Below, one piece after another: positions 16,375 to 24,950 of a DNA stretch of 64,000 nucleotides. The number at the start of each line of letters is the position of its first letter. Positions within the stretch are counted from its first letter, which is position 1. Position numbers and translations under genes: made by a program. The stretch spans positions 310,001-374,000 of the forward strand of contig NZ_JALGRF010000003.1 in the NCBI RefSeq assembly GCF_022815725.1, given 5' to 3'. Source of the DNA: Streptomyces sp. APSN-46.1. GTDB taxonomy: Bacteria; Actinomycetota; Actinomycetes; Streptomycetales; Streptomycetaceae. The notes under the pieces were generated by a model, which was not told where the DNA came from, did no database searches, and saw only the letters and a list, made by a program, of their open reading frames with translations.

Positions 16375-17658
16375 GTGCCCGCTCTTGTGCTGCTCGGAGC
16401 TCAGTGGGGTGACGAGGGCAAGGGAAAGGCCACCGACCTGCTCGGTGGATCCGTTGACTATGTAGTGCGCTATCAGGGCGGCAACAACGCCGGCCACACG
16501 GTTGTCGTAGGCGACCAGAAGTACGCACTGCACCTTCTCCCTTCCGGCATCCTCTCCCCCGGATGCACCCCGGTCATCGGTAACGGTGTCGTGGTCGACC
16601 CGTCCGTACTGCTCTCCGAGCTGCGCGGTCTGAACGAGCGCGGAATCGACACCTCCAAGCTGCTCATCAGCGGCAACGCGCACCTCATTACGCCGTACAA
16701 CGTGACGCTGGACAAGGTCGGCGAGCGTTTCCTCGGCAAGCGGAAGATCGGGACCACTGGTCGCGGCATCGGCCCGACCTACGCGGACAAGATCAACCGC
16801 ATCGGTATCCGCGTCCAGGACCTCTACGACGAGTCGATCCTCACCCAGAAGGTCGAAGCGGCGCTCGAAGGCAAGAACCAGCTGCTCGCGAAGCTGTACA
16901 ACCGCCGCTCGATCGACGCCGCGCAGATCGTCGAGGAGATGCTCCAGTACGCGGAGCAGATCAAGCCGTACGTCGCCGACACCACCCTGATCCTCAACAA
17001 CGCGCTGGACGAGGACAAGGTCGTGCTCTTCGAGGGCGGCCAGGGCACCCTGCTCGACGTCGACCATGGCACGTACCCCTTCGTCACCTCCTCGAACCCG
17101 ACCGCCGGCGGCGCCTGCACCGGTACGGGCGTCGGCCCGACGAAGATCAGCCGCGTCATCGGCATCCTGAAGGCCTACACCACGCGTGTGGGTGCGGGTC
17201 CGTTCCCGACCGAGCTGTTCGACCAGGACGGCGAGGACCTGCGCCGCATCGGCCACGAGCGCGGCGTGACCACCGGCCGCGACCGCCGCTGCGGCTGGTT
17301 CGACGCGCCGATCGCCCGCTACGCGACCCGCGTGAACGGCCTGACGGACTTCTTCCTCACCAAGCTGGACGTGCTCACCGGCTGGGAGGAGATCCCGGTC
17401 TGCGTCGCGTACGAGATCGACGGCAAGCGCGTCGAGGAGCTCCCGTACTCGCAGACGGACTTCCACCACGCGAAGCCGATCTACGAAAACCTCCCCGGCT
17501 GGTCCGAGGACATCACGAAGGCCAAGACGTTCTCGGACCTCCCGACGAACGCCCAGGCGTACGTGAAGGCCCTGGAGGAGATGTCGGGCGCCCCGATCTC
17601 GGCGATCGGCGTCGGCCCCGGCCGCACCGAGACGATCGAGATCAACTCGTTCCTCTAG
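16375..17658 (+). CDS. purA: adenylosuccinate synthetase
   Basis: A 427-residue enzyme that joins IMP and aspartate using GTP, the first committed step to AMP. The P-loop-like [16 protein letters not shown] at the N-terminus, NNAGHTVVV with the catalytic histidine (His41), [13 protein letters not shown], the [24 protein letters not shown] block and [12 protein letters not shown] are all present, and the length is normal for bacteria. GTG 16375 places GDEGKGK at the usual distance from the N-terminus. It stands alone, with a strong terminator after it. Confidence 0.98.
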   Translation: MPALVLLGAQWGDEGKGKATDLLGGSVDYVVRYQGGNNAGHTVVVGDQKYALHLLPSGILSPGCTPVIGNGVVVDPSVLLSELRGLNERGIDTSKLLISGNAHLITPYNVTLDKVGERFLGKRKIGTTGRGIGPTYADKINRIGIRVQDLYDESILTQKVEAALEGKNQLLAKLYNRRSIDAAQIVEEMLQYAEQIKPYVADTTLILNNALDEDKVVLFEGGQGTLLDVDHGTYPFVTSSNPTAGGACTGTGVGPTKISRVIGILKAYTTRVGAGPFPTELFDQDGEDLRRIGHERGVTTGRDRRCGWFDAPIARYATRVNGLTDFFLTKLDVLTGWEEIPVCVAYEIDGKRVEELPYSQTDFHHAKPIYENLPGWSEDITKAKTFSDLPTNAQAYVKALEEMSGAPISAIGVGPGRTETIEINSFL

Positions 17659-17677
17659 GCGCGGTTGCAGGACCCTG

Positions 17678-17709
17678 AAGGGGTGAGGCGCGGAAGCGCC
17701 TCACCCCTT
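17678..17709 (+). terminator. purA terminator
   Basis: AAGGGGTGAGGCGC pairs perfectly with GCGCCTCACCCCTT around GGAA, 20 bp after the purA stop. A T-rich stretch (CCTTTTTTGG at 17729-17738) lies 20 bp further on. Confidence 0.85.
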
Positions 17710-18003
17710 CGTCGTACCTGGTCACAGGCCTTTTTTGGCTGTTGCAGTGTGGTGACACAGCAGCGATGGTTCCAAGATCGACGGTGGGCGAGGATAAGCA
17801 CATCGCAGCGGCCCGGGGGGAAGAAAAACACCGGCCGGGAACGACACACCGCACCACACCGCACCACATCGCACCGCCCGGCCCGGCGCTCTGCCGAGGC
17901 CACGCCTTCTCCGCCTTTCGGCACCTTCTCCGTCTTTCTTTCTTTCTCGGCCTGCTGCCCCGCCCGCCGCACGCCCTTGTTGATTCCTTGGGGGGAGTCC
18001 ACC
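17710..18003. other. gene-free leader of the surface-protein gene
   Basis: No gene is seen here. The stretch holds TGTG-GTGA-CACA (17749-17760) within a wider interrupted inverted repeat (GCTGT...ACAGC), and short imperfect repeats of GCACCACACC (17850-17880). The long distance between the purA terminator and the next start leaves room for a promoter plus a ~200-nt leader, but no clear -10/-35 pair was found. Confidence 0.4.
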
Positions 18004-19314
18004 ATGTCCGCTCGCATCGCCAACCGCCGTCACCTTCGCTCCGCGGCCGCCACCGCCGTCGTCGCCGCCGTCGCCGGTACCGTCCTGATGCCGCTGTCGG
18101 CCTACGCAGCGTCGGTGGAGGACTCCAGGCCCGTGCTGCGGATCGCGCTGGGCGCCCCCGTCCCGAGCGGCCCGCTGACCCGCGGCGGTGCGACCGAGAC
18201 CTTCGACCTCACGGTCTCGAACCCCACCGCCAAGGCCGCCCCGTTCCACCCGTGGCTCCTGGGCAACGTGGGCAGCCCGATCTCGCTCAAGAAGAGCGAC
18301 GTCGTCTTCAAGGTCGAAGAGGTCAACGCGCCGGACACCGAGTCCTTCATCGGGCAGCAGGACGGCGGCTGGCAGGGTCTGTTCTTCCCGGCGGGCAAGG
18401 AGATCTCCGAGGGCTTCGAGGTCCCGGCGAACTCCAAGCTGACGTGGAAGGTCACCATCGGGCTCGGCGAGAGCTACCCGACCAACAGCAACGCGTTCGA
18501 GCTGCGCGCCGCCACCACCTCCCGAGAGATCGCGCCGGGCGGCGGCGCCTCCCTCACCTTCAAGGCCACCCCCTCGGCCAAGCCGGCCGAGCCGGCCACG
18601 CTGAAGACCCACTTCGAGAACAACGGCTCCTGCGACGGCACGAACGACGAGAGCCTCTGCAAGCAGCTGACCCTCTGGTACAAGCACGAGGGCGGCCCGT
18701 TCACCTCCGACCTCGTCACCCGCCTGACGGTGAAGGTCCCGAGCGACGTCAAGCACCCCGACACCCAGGTACGCGTCATGATCGACGGCAAGTGGACCGA
18801 CGTACGGCCGGACCGCAACGGCGACTTCATGCTGCCCCTCATGCCGAAGGACTTCCAGGGGATGCCGGGCGACCTGTTCGCCCTCCAGGTCAAGCTCGGC
18901 CCCAAGACGCAGATCACGAAGCCCACCCTCGTCACCCTGCAAGCCGGCGTCGCGCTGGACGAGAACAAGCCCGGCCTCATCTCGACCACCACCACCGACT
19001 TCAAGCTCGCCCCGGCCAAGCCGGCCACCACCAAGCCCGCCAACCCGACCGCCCAGCCGTCCGCGACCGCCTCGCCGACGAAGACGTCCGCGTCCTCATC
19101 CTCGTCCGCTTCCTCGTCCTCTTCCTCGTCCATCACCCCGGTGACCGCGCCCGCCGGCAACACCCCCAAGGCCACGGGCTCCCTCGCGCACACCGGCTCC
19201 GACTCCCGCACCGGCCTCTACTCCGGCCTGGCCGCCGCCCTCATCGCCCTCGGCGCGGGCATCGCCTGGCTCGGCGCCCGCCGCCGCGCCAGCAGCACCC
19301 GCGCCCGCGTCTGA
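18004..19314 (+). CDS. sortase-anchored cell-surface protein (LAHTG motif)
   Basis: A 436-residue exported wall protein. Residues 1-36 are a Tat-like or long Sec signal (RRHLRSAAATAVVAAVAG...SAYA). The folded part (~40-330) has beta-rich segments with no family I recognise and two cysteines in NNGSCDGTNDESLCKQLTLW that may form a disulphide. A Pro/Thr/Ser linker with a run of serines follows. The C-terminus has the sorting signal SLAHTG, a hydrophobic helix and an Arg-rich tail: LAxTG is the class E sortase motif of Streptomyces. ATG 18004 is preceded by GGGGGGAG. No sortase gene is linked here. Confidence 0.85.
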   Translation: MSARIANRRHLRSAAATAVVAAVAGTVLMPLSAYAASVEDSRPVLRIALGAPVPSGPLTRGGATETFDLTVSNPTAKAAPFHPWLLGNVGSPISLKKSDVVFKVEEVNAPDTESFIGQQDGGWQGLFFPAGKEISEGFEVPANSKLTWKVTIGLGESYPTNSNAFELRAATTSREIAPGGGASLTFKATPSAKPAEPATLKTHFENNGSCDGTNDESLCKQLTLWYKHEGGPFTSDLVTRLTVKVPSDVKHPDTQVRVMIDGKWTDVRPDRNGDFMLPLMPKDFQGMPGDLFALQVKLGPKTQITKPTLVTLQAGVALDENKPGLISTTTTDFKLAPAKPATTKPANPTAQPSATASPTKTSASSSSSASSSSSSSITPVTAPAGNTPKATGSLAHTGSDSRTGLYSGLAAALIALGAGIAWLGARRRASSTRARV

Positions 19315-19346
19315 CCCTGACCCGAGCCGACGCGGGCCCTCCGACA

Positions 19347-19388
19347 CGCCTCTGCCCCGCCGAGCTGACGCCCGGCAGGGCAGAGGCG
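19347..19388 (+). terminator. terminator of the surface-protein gene
   Basis: CGCCTCTGCCC pairs with GGGCAGAGGCG around a 20-nt loop, 33 bp after the stop. It can also serve the convergent gene ending at 19428. No T-run follows, as is common in Streptomyces. Confidence 0.75.
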
Positions 19389-19427
19389 TGAGGTGCGTGC
19401 GGTGTCAGTTGCCTACGGCGTCCGGGG

Positions 19428-20183
19428 TCAGGTTCCGCAGTACGACATGGTCCGGACGTATCCGCCGAGGTTCTCGTCGTCGGAGCCGAGGACGGCCTCG
19501 GCGGACCCGGGCAGACACTCCACCGCCTCGATCTTGTACTGCGGGAAGGTCCCGAGCACGGTCGCGGGCGCCGCGAGGGTGACCCGTACCCGGCCCGCCG
19601 CCGACACGTTCACCCGGCCCGCGTCGCTCACCGCGGAGTCGAACGGGCCGTCGTCGCCGGCGTCCGCCGCCGAAGTCACGATGATCCGGCCGGAGTCGGT
19701 CACCGAAATCTCGGAGATGTGCCGCGCGCCGTCGTCGGTGGGGTAGGGCGCCCGGTAGGCCCGGCGCGTCACAGCGCCGAACAGCGGCTGCCCCCACGAG
19801 GCGAACGTCAGGGGCGCCGCGTAGAGCGTGGCGGGACGGTCCGCGCCCGCTCCCCGGTCCGCCCACAGGGCAGCGAGTTTCCCGTTCTGGGCGACGAGCG
19901 CGAAGCTCTCGAAGTCGTCCCCCTCGCCGATCGCCGGCAGCGGCGTGTAGTCGACGACCGTGGCCGTGCCGCCGGTGACCTTCAGGCGGTAGACGATGCC
20001 GCGTCCGGTGAGCGCCAGGTACTCCCCCGGCATCCCGGGGATGGCCTCGATGGCCTCCAGGTCAACGGGCTCCGCGCCGTCCCAGGTGATCGGGGAGATG
20101 CCGTCGGAGCCCTCCCAGTGGGTGATCCGCGACAGACGCTGCTGCCCGGTCCGCTTGTTGTCGTGCACGACCAGCACGTGCAC
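19428..20183 (-). CDS. secreted beta-propeller-like protein, probably missing its 5' end
   Basis: A 251-residue reading frame from GTG 20183. Repeated strand-like units (SRITHWEGSDG, GEYLALTGRGIVYRLKVTGG, HISEISVTDSGRIIVTSAAD) suggest a beta-propeller or 'esterase-like' fold; two late cysteines (ECLPG, SYCGT) fit an exported protein. The frame stays open upstream to about 20308 and still reads like protein (DVAAYGLAHRGGLAYEGRTG), but that part has no start codon and ends at a TGA, and there is no signal peptide. The gene is therefore likely truncated or frameshifted at its 5' end, next to the repeat-rich island to the right. Confidence 0.6.
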   Translation of the reverse strand: MHVLVVHDNKRTGQQRLSRITHWEGSDGISPITWDGAEPVDLEAIEAIPGMPGEYLALTGRGIVYRLKVTGGTATVVDYTPLPAIGEGDDFESFALVAQNGKLAALWADRGAGADRPATLYAAPLTFASWGQPLFGAVTRRAYRAPYPTDDGARHISEISVTDSGRIIVTSAADAGDDGPFDSAVSDAGRVNVSAAGRVRVTLAAPATVLGTFPQYKIEAVECLPGSAEAVLGSDDENLGGYVRTMSYCGT

Positions 20184-20430
20184 CCCGGCTCCGTCTCCGG
20201 TACGGCCCTCGTACGCGAGGCCGCCGCGGTGAGCGAGGCCATACGCTGCAACATCGGGAGTTCCACTGGGGTCGCTCGCCTTCTCTTGCCGGCAGACGCG
20301 AGGTCACGCGCCGGCGCCAGGCTATTGATCATGCTGAGCGCGCCCCTACCCCCGCTTAGCCCATCCGGCGGAGCGCACAGTCGCACTCGGCGAACACGCG
20401 CGCACGGCGCAACGCGGCACAACACCCGTC

Positions 20431-20473
<43 letters not shown>

Positions 20474-20648
20474 GGGAGGTCCGTGCGGCCCAGCCGCTCC
20501 GGGCGGGCCGGTACGTCCCCTTTACTGGCCCCTGGATTCATTGGGCCGGGCGGGTTCGAAGGGCGGGGTTCCATCCGAACGGAAGCAAAAGGCTGAGGTG
20601 TTGGGGCCGCCCGCCAGTCAAGGGTGTTCACCGGTCCGCCCCGTCCCG

Positions 20649-20877
20649 TCAAGGGCGCTCGCTGCGCTCGCGTCGCTTCGCGATGGCCTTCGGCCACCCT
20701 TGACCGGCCGCGCCGGCCCGGCAGGCATAAACGCCTGGCGGGCAGCCCCAACAAAGGACGCCCAGGGGGGACCTGTTCCCGCGTCCGGCGTCGCGTCATG
20801 CCAACCCCCCGCTGGGCCGCCCCAGATCGCTACCCGCCTGCGACCAGCTTGGCGGCTGCAGCCCGTCTGGGGGTGGG
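20649..20877 (+). repeat. repeat element A (inverted partner at 24552-24787)
   Basis: Two conserved boxes lie ~115 bp apart. Box 1 (20649-20704) starts TCAAGGGCGCTC and ends CCACCCTTGACC, so its ends form an inverted repeat around internal GC hairpins. Box 2 (20817-20877) holds CCCCAGATCGCTACCCGCCTG and CAGCTTGGCGGCTGCAGCCC. Both recur in the same order on the other strand at 24552-24787, while the DNA between the boxes differs. No code is evident. Confidence 0.8.
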
Positions 20878-20970
20878 CGAGGGCGCCGAAGTTTTTTTCC
20901 TGCTCGCGGTCACACTTCCGTGCGGCCATCCGTCAGTGCTGTGAGGACCACAACCTGAGGGAGAGCAGCC

Positions 20971-21459
20971 ATGACGAACACCACCACCCCCCGCATGCCG
21001 AACCCCATCGACCTCGTCCCCGAGCTCGCTGATGTCAGCGCCAGCCTCTTCCGGGCCACCGGCAACCGCTCGGTGCCGCGCGCCACGATCAGCCTTCTCC
21101 AGCTGCGCGCCGGCCAGATCGTCGGGAACACGTACCTGACCGTCCTGCACTCCAGCTTCCTCCGCAAGGCCGGCGAGTCCGAGGAGCGCATCACCGCCGT
21201 CGCCTCCTGGCAGGACGCCCCCTACTTCACCGAGGCGGAGCGCGCCGCGCTCGCCCTCACCGAGGCCGTCCTCCAGCCCGCCCCGCACGGCACCGAGCGC
21301 GTCACCGACGAGCTCTACGCCGAGGCCGCCAAGCACTACGACGACAAGGCGCTCGCCACCCTCACCATCGCGATCGGCCAGGTCAACTTCTTCATCGCCC
21401 TCGCCGTCATCGGCAAGCCCACCCCGGTCAGCTCCCTCGCCGACCAGCAGTGGGACTGA
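20971..21459 (+). CDS. carboxymuconolactone decarboxylase/AhpD-fold protein without the catalytic cysteines
   Basis: A 162-residue AhpD-like protein (CMD family). It has the family shape, including LRAGQIVGNTYLTVLHSSFLRKAGESEERI and a second repeat in ATLTIAIGQVNFFIALAV. In active members the first segment reads GCxxCxxxH; here the positions are Asn and Leu (GNTYLTVLH), while the His is kept. It therefore cannot do CxxC peroxidase or thiol-disulphide chemistry and may bind a ligand or act differently. ATG 20971 follows GAGGGAGAG. It sits inside the island bounded by elements A and B; a strong terminator follows. Confidence 0.85.
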   Translation: MTNTTTPRMPNPIDLVPELADVSASLFRATGNRSVPRATISLLQLRAGQIVGNTYLTVLHSSFLRKAGESEERITAVASWQDAPYFTEAERAALALTEAVLQPAPHGTERVTDELYAEAAKHYDDKALATLTIAIGQVNFFIALAVIGKPTPVSSLADQQWD

Positions 21460-21467
21460 GGCGTAGG

Positions 21468-21502
21468 ACACCGCCCCGGCCGCTTCACGGCCGGGGCGGT
21501 GT
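21468..21502 (+). terminator. bidirectional terminator after the CMD-family gene
   Basis: ACACCGCCCCGGCCG pairs perfectly with CGGCCGGGGCGGTGT around CTTCA, 8 bp after the stop. The minus-strand secreted-protein fragment ends 8 bp beyond it, so both can use it. Confidence 0.88.
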
Positions 21503-21509
21503 GTGCGGG

Positions 21510-21716
21510 TCAGTGGACCCCGACGACCTGGAAGTCCCAGTTGCTCGTGGTGTCGATCCAGGCGGTGCGGGTGGAGATGCGACCGCCACCACAGTTGTTG
21601 TAGCTGTACGCGGTCACCTGGACGGAGTTCTTCCACCACCAGCCACCCAGCGGCGTGGACGAGTCCGGAGTCACGTTGAAGCAGTGCCCCACGGTGACGC
21701 CGTTCTGGTTGGACCG
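21510..21716 (-). pseudogene. C-terminal fragment of a small secreted protein, cut by the IS607 element
   Basis: About 68 codons with no proper start, beginning at the insertion point and running SNQNGVTVGHCFNV, GGWWWKNSVQVTAYSYNNC, then DFQVVGVH and a stop. Two cysteines, many Trp/Tyr/Asn and alternating strands point to an exported, disulphide-linked beta protein; the family is not recognised. Joining across the element (21711-21715 to 23995-23999) keeps the frame open (GVGHYW before SNQNG) back to an ATG at 24053, but no signal peptide appears there, so the 5' end is also lost or altered. Confidence 0.65.
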
Positions 21717-21900
21717 TTCCTAGTCAGTGATCAGGAGTGAGTCTTGGACCCACTGCCCGGCACTGCGCGCATCCCGAACGGTTTTGGATGCACTGGTCGC
21801 CCGCGTTCTCTGAGTTGTCCCCGTTCGGGCACGTGCATCGTGTGCACGCTCCGTGACGGGGTGGCGGGTTCCCTCACGCCCTCGGGTACCCGGTCCGGCC
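21716..21900 (-). ncRNA. predicted omega RNA region of the IS607 element
   Basis: In IS200/605 and IS607 elements the guide-scaffold RNA of TnpB overlaps the 3' end of tnpB and runs out through the element end. Here that places it on the minus strand over the last ~180 bp. Hairpin-forming sequence is present (around 21773-21835, CCCGAACGG and CCGTTCGGG). The limits are inferred from the family, not seen directly. Confidence 0.35.
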
Positions 21901-23364
21901 TGGACGGTCCGATGCCCACGACGATCGCTCTGGTCGTCGCGGGGCGGTGCCGTCCGTCGCCGGATCGGGTGCCCGAGGGCACGTCTGCCAATCGCGACCG
22001 AGGCCGCGTCATGGCGAGTCATCTTGCGAGTCTTGGTGGTGAGGGGCTTGCGCCAGTGCTCGTCGCCCCACATCGACGTGTATGCCGGGTCCACGGCGAC
22101 AATGCTGAGGCCGGCCTCGGCGGCCATGGAGACGAGTCGGGCCTTGAGCTTGCCGGTGGGGATGCCGGAGATGATCTGCCGGAACCGCTTCTTGCGGCCG
22201 TGCTTCTCGCGGGTCTTCTCGGCGGTGAAGTCAAGGTCCTCGATCGCGATCGCGGCGACGCCGACCCGCTTGGCCCAGTGCACTACCTGGGCGATGGCAT
22301 GCCGGATCTGCGCGTCGCGGTGGTCAGCGGTACCGGACAGGTCGTAGAAGAAACGTCGGGGTTCGCCCATCGGGTTGCCGTGGGCATCGAGTGGCGAAGT
22401 GGTCGGCGTTCGTATCGACACCGATCATGCCCTTGGTCCGCGCCGTCTCCAGCGGGAGCGTCTGGACCACGGGACGCTGCCAGGATGCGGTCAGGTACCA
22501 GCGCCCGCGCGGGGCGTCGTAGTGGACGCGGTAGGCGACAGCCCGGTTGGCGTCGATACGGTCCCGCCATTCCTGGCCCCGGTGCTGGAATCGCACCTTG
22601 GAGGCGAGGATGTACCGGCCGTGCCCGCTGTTGGCCAGGTGCGCCAGTGGCGCGGGGAGCTTGATGGAGACTTCCCCGTCCGGGGTGACGCGGATCGTCT
22701 CGTTCCCGTACCGCTTGCCCGACTCGCCGTCGGCGGCGAGGAACCAGCGTTCGGCCTCCCAGCGTTCCCGCCATTCGGTCTCGGTGAGCTGCGCTTCGGC
22801 CAGGTTGTGCCGGGTGTTGAGCAGGCGTCGGCCACCGCGCACGACGTGCACGACGCCGTTCTCCCGGTCAGTACGAGCGACGTCGAGACGGTGCTCCAGA
22901 GTGTGCAGGCGACGCGACTTGTGGAACCACTCGCCCTTCGACCGGTATCCGCCCGGAGCCCGCTTGCTGCCCTTCTCCCCGATCGGCCGAGACAGCCGCT
23001 GCTTCAGCGTGCGGACACCGGCCTCAAGGTTTTGGATGTACGCGAGCTGACAACGGCGGGAGAGCGCCCACTGATCGTGGCTGGCCTTCGTGATCGACCC
23101 GGCCCAGCGCGACGACGATGCGGCGGTCAGGCCCTGCTTACGGGCAGCCCACCTCTGCGCCTCATGGTCGTTGCCATCCGCGCAGCGGACCGCCAGGTCG
23201 AGGGACGCCAGGTGTCCAAGGTGCTCACCCACAAGCCGCAACACCTTCTCGTCCTGGGGCGTGAGGTGCCCCAGGCGGTCGCGGATCGCCACCCCGGATG
23301 GGCCGAGGGCCACGAACGGCGCGTCGATGGTGCGGAGCTGCTTCTTCTTCGGCTGCTCAGTCAT
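21720..23364 (-). pseudogene. tnpB: tnpB (RuvC-like RNA-guided nuclease of the IS607 element), frameshifted
   Basis: The first part (to about 22400) reads MTEQPKKKQLRTID ... IGVDTNADHFA; the second part continues in another frame from LDAHGNPMGEPRRFFYDLSG. The break lies near 22390-22405. All three RuvC acids can be placed: Asp in IGVDTNAD, Glu in AIAIEDLDF, Asp in TRHDAASVAIGRRALGH. The usual zinc ribbon (CxxC...CxxC) before the last acid is absent; VDPAYTSMWGDEHWRK stands there, a form known from actinobacterial IS607 elements. The start overlaps the tnpA stop by 8 bp. Confidence 0.8.
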
Positions 23365-23936
23365 CGGCAGCCGCCGCTTCCAGAGCCTTCTTCGCCCGGT
23401 TCTTCGCAGAGCGGCGGCCGTACAGGCGGGCACAGAAGGAGGTCAGTACCTCAACCATGTCCCGTACCAGGTCGTCTTCGGCTTCGCCCTCGTTCAGGAC
23501 CACCAGGCGGCGGCCGGTCGCGGACAGGGCGGCTTCGACGAGTTCGACGTTCATCCGGCCCGAGGCGGTCCTTGTGCTCCACCACCACAGTGGTCACCGC
23601 GGGGTCGGCCAGCAGACGACGCGCCTTTGCCCGGCTGCCGTTCATGCCCGAGGCGATCTCGGATTCGACCCGCACCACCCGGTGCCCGGCCTTCGCCGCC
23701 CACTCGGTCAGCCGGGCAACCTGACGTTCCAGATCCTGCTTCTGATCGTGGGAGGAAACGCGGGCATACAGGCCTACGCCACCCGTCACGGCCGGTGACG
23801 AGTTCGCCTCGACGTTGACCAGGATCGTGCGCGGCCCCACTCGTTCCGCAGGGACCGGCAACGCGCCCTCACGGAACCAGCGATACGCGGTCTGCGGATG
23901 CACACCCTGCGCCTTCGCCCACTCCTTGAGGTTCAT
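23357..23936 (-). pseudogene. tnpA: tnpA (IS607 serine recombinase), frameshifted
   Basis: The N-terminus MNLKEWAKAQGVHPQTAYRW is the MerR-like DNA-binding head; GVGLYARVSSHDQKQDLERQ holds the catalytic serine region of small serine recombinases. After VVVEHKDRLG the frame is lost at a G/C run (about 23556-23562); one extra base separates it from the continuation MNVELVEAALSATGRRLVV ... DDLVRDMVEVLTSFCARLYG, which is the expected remainder. A programmed shift is possible but a disabling indel is simpler. ATG 23936 gives the family-typical N-terminus. Confidence 0.8.
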
Positions 23937-24068
23937 GCACCCGACCGTAACGACACTCACACAAATGCACTATCACTCACACGAGCGAACCAAAGGACCA
24001 ATAGTGCCCAACCCCTTGATGTAGACCGACTGGGTGCCCATGCCCGTGGGCGAGCATCGAGGGGGATC

Positions 24069-24486
24069 ATGAGACGGATCTGGGTGCTGGTCGCCGTACT
24101 GGCACTGCCGCTGGCGTTCGCAGGCTGGGTGGCCTGGAAGTTCATCACCGGCATGACGGACGGCACCCCAACCCGGCGATCGGTCGCGTGCGCGGAGGCC
24201 ATGCTCTACGCGGACCAGAGCCAGTTGCCGACCGGTGCGCACGACGCCACATGTGAGGTCATGACCTGGCTGGACACGACCTACGACGTCACCTTCCGGA
24301 TCAACCGCACCGACCTCGACACCTGGCTGGCTTCGGCCTTTCCCGGCACGGAGCTGACTTCCGACTTCTGTCATCCCGACGCCGTTGACGCCGCCCGCAG
24401 AGGGTGGCGCGGAGGCGATCGACATCACCGTGGCGTACGAGGAAGGGGACACCGCCTTCGTGCACTTCCGGCCCTTCGACGTATGA
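24069..24486 (+). pseudogene. small membrane-anchored secreted protein, frameshifted
   Basis: ATG 24069 (after CGAGGGGGA) starts RRIWVLVAVLALPLAFAGWVAWKF, a signal anchor, then an extracellular part with cysteines (SVACAEAMLYAD, DATCEVMTWLD, SDFCHPDAVD). Near 24395-24410 the frame should change: the sensible C-terminus GAEAIDITVAYEEGDTAFVHF ends at a TGA (24484-24486) in the +1 frame, whereas the original frame drifts into an Arg-rich tail to 24563. One base has therefore been gained or lost. Family not recognised. Confidence 0.6.
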
Positions 24487-24551
24487 AGCCCCACGGACGG
24501 GCGGCGGACGCCGATTGGCGGGGAGCACGTAGCGATCGTGGGCGGCTTATG

Positions 24552-24787
24552 CCCAGCCCCTGACGGGCTGCAGCCGCCAAGCTGCTAGCAGGCGGGTAGC
24601 GATCTGGGGCGCCGCGACACAAAGGGTGCGGGAGGGGACGGCGGACGGTACAGGCGGTCGTGTCGCCCTGCCCGCTCCCCCCTCCCCCCGGGGGACCGGA
24701 CAGTCTGTGGCATTCCGGGGCGGTGGTCGGGGTCAAGGGTGGCCGAAGGCCATCGCGTAGCGACGCGACCGGAGGGAGCGCCCTTGA
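24552..24787 (-). repeat. repeat element B (inverted copy of element A)
   Basis: Read on the minus strand, 24787-24730 matches box 1 of element A (TCAAGGGCGCTC ... ATGGCCTTCGGCCACCC) and 24612-24552 matches box 2 (CCCCAGATCGCTACCCGCC, CAGCTTGGCGGCTGCAGCCC). The ~120 bp between boxes is different sequence. A and B face each other around 3.7 kb holding the CMD gene, the IS607 element and a broken gene. The stretch 24487-24950 has no supported gene. Confidence 0.8.
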
Positions 24788-24950
24788 GGCCGGCCGCCGA
24801 CACGGGAGGACACTCGGACTGACCGGGCGTCCGGGGGGTCCTGTGCGACCCCGGGTCCTGGGACCCCGTTCTCTACCCCGAACAGCCGGGCGTGCGGCTC
24901 GCGTGCGACGCCCCGAGTGCCTCGCGCGCCGTGGTGGGCCTCCGCCGGTC

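Larger units (their letters stand above)
21711..23999 (-). mobile_element. IS607-family element (serine transposase tnpA plus tnpB), both genes broken
   Basis: The element carries a MerR-headed serine recombinase gene (tnpA) and a tnpB gene in the order and strand typical of IS607. The 5-bp sequence GGACC occurs at both limits (21711-21715 and 23995-23999), giving 2284 bp per unit. IS607 enzymes recombine at a GG/CC core without target duplication, which fits: removing one unit restores a frame in the interrupted gene. No terminal inverted repeats are seen, as expected. Both genes carry a frameshift, so the copy is probably dead unless helped in trans. Confidence 0.8.

Noticed and set aside
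15022-17469. Very long minus-strand frame across the 16-bp repeat and purA
   Set aside because: It is antisense to purA and runs through another frame of the kinase-like gene; composition is that of a shadow.
21716-24000. Terminal inverted repeats of a DDE-type insertion sequence
   Set aside because: None present; gene content and GG-core limits fit IS607, which lacks them.
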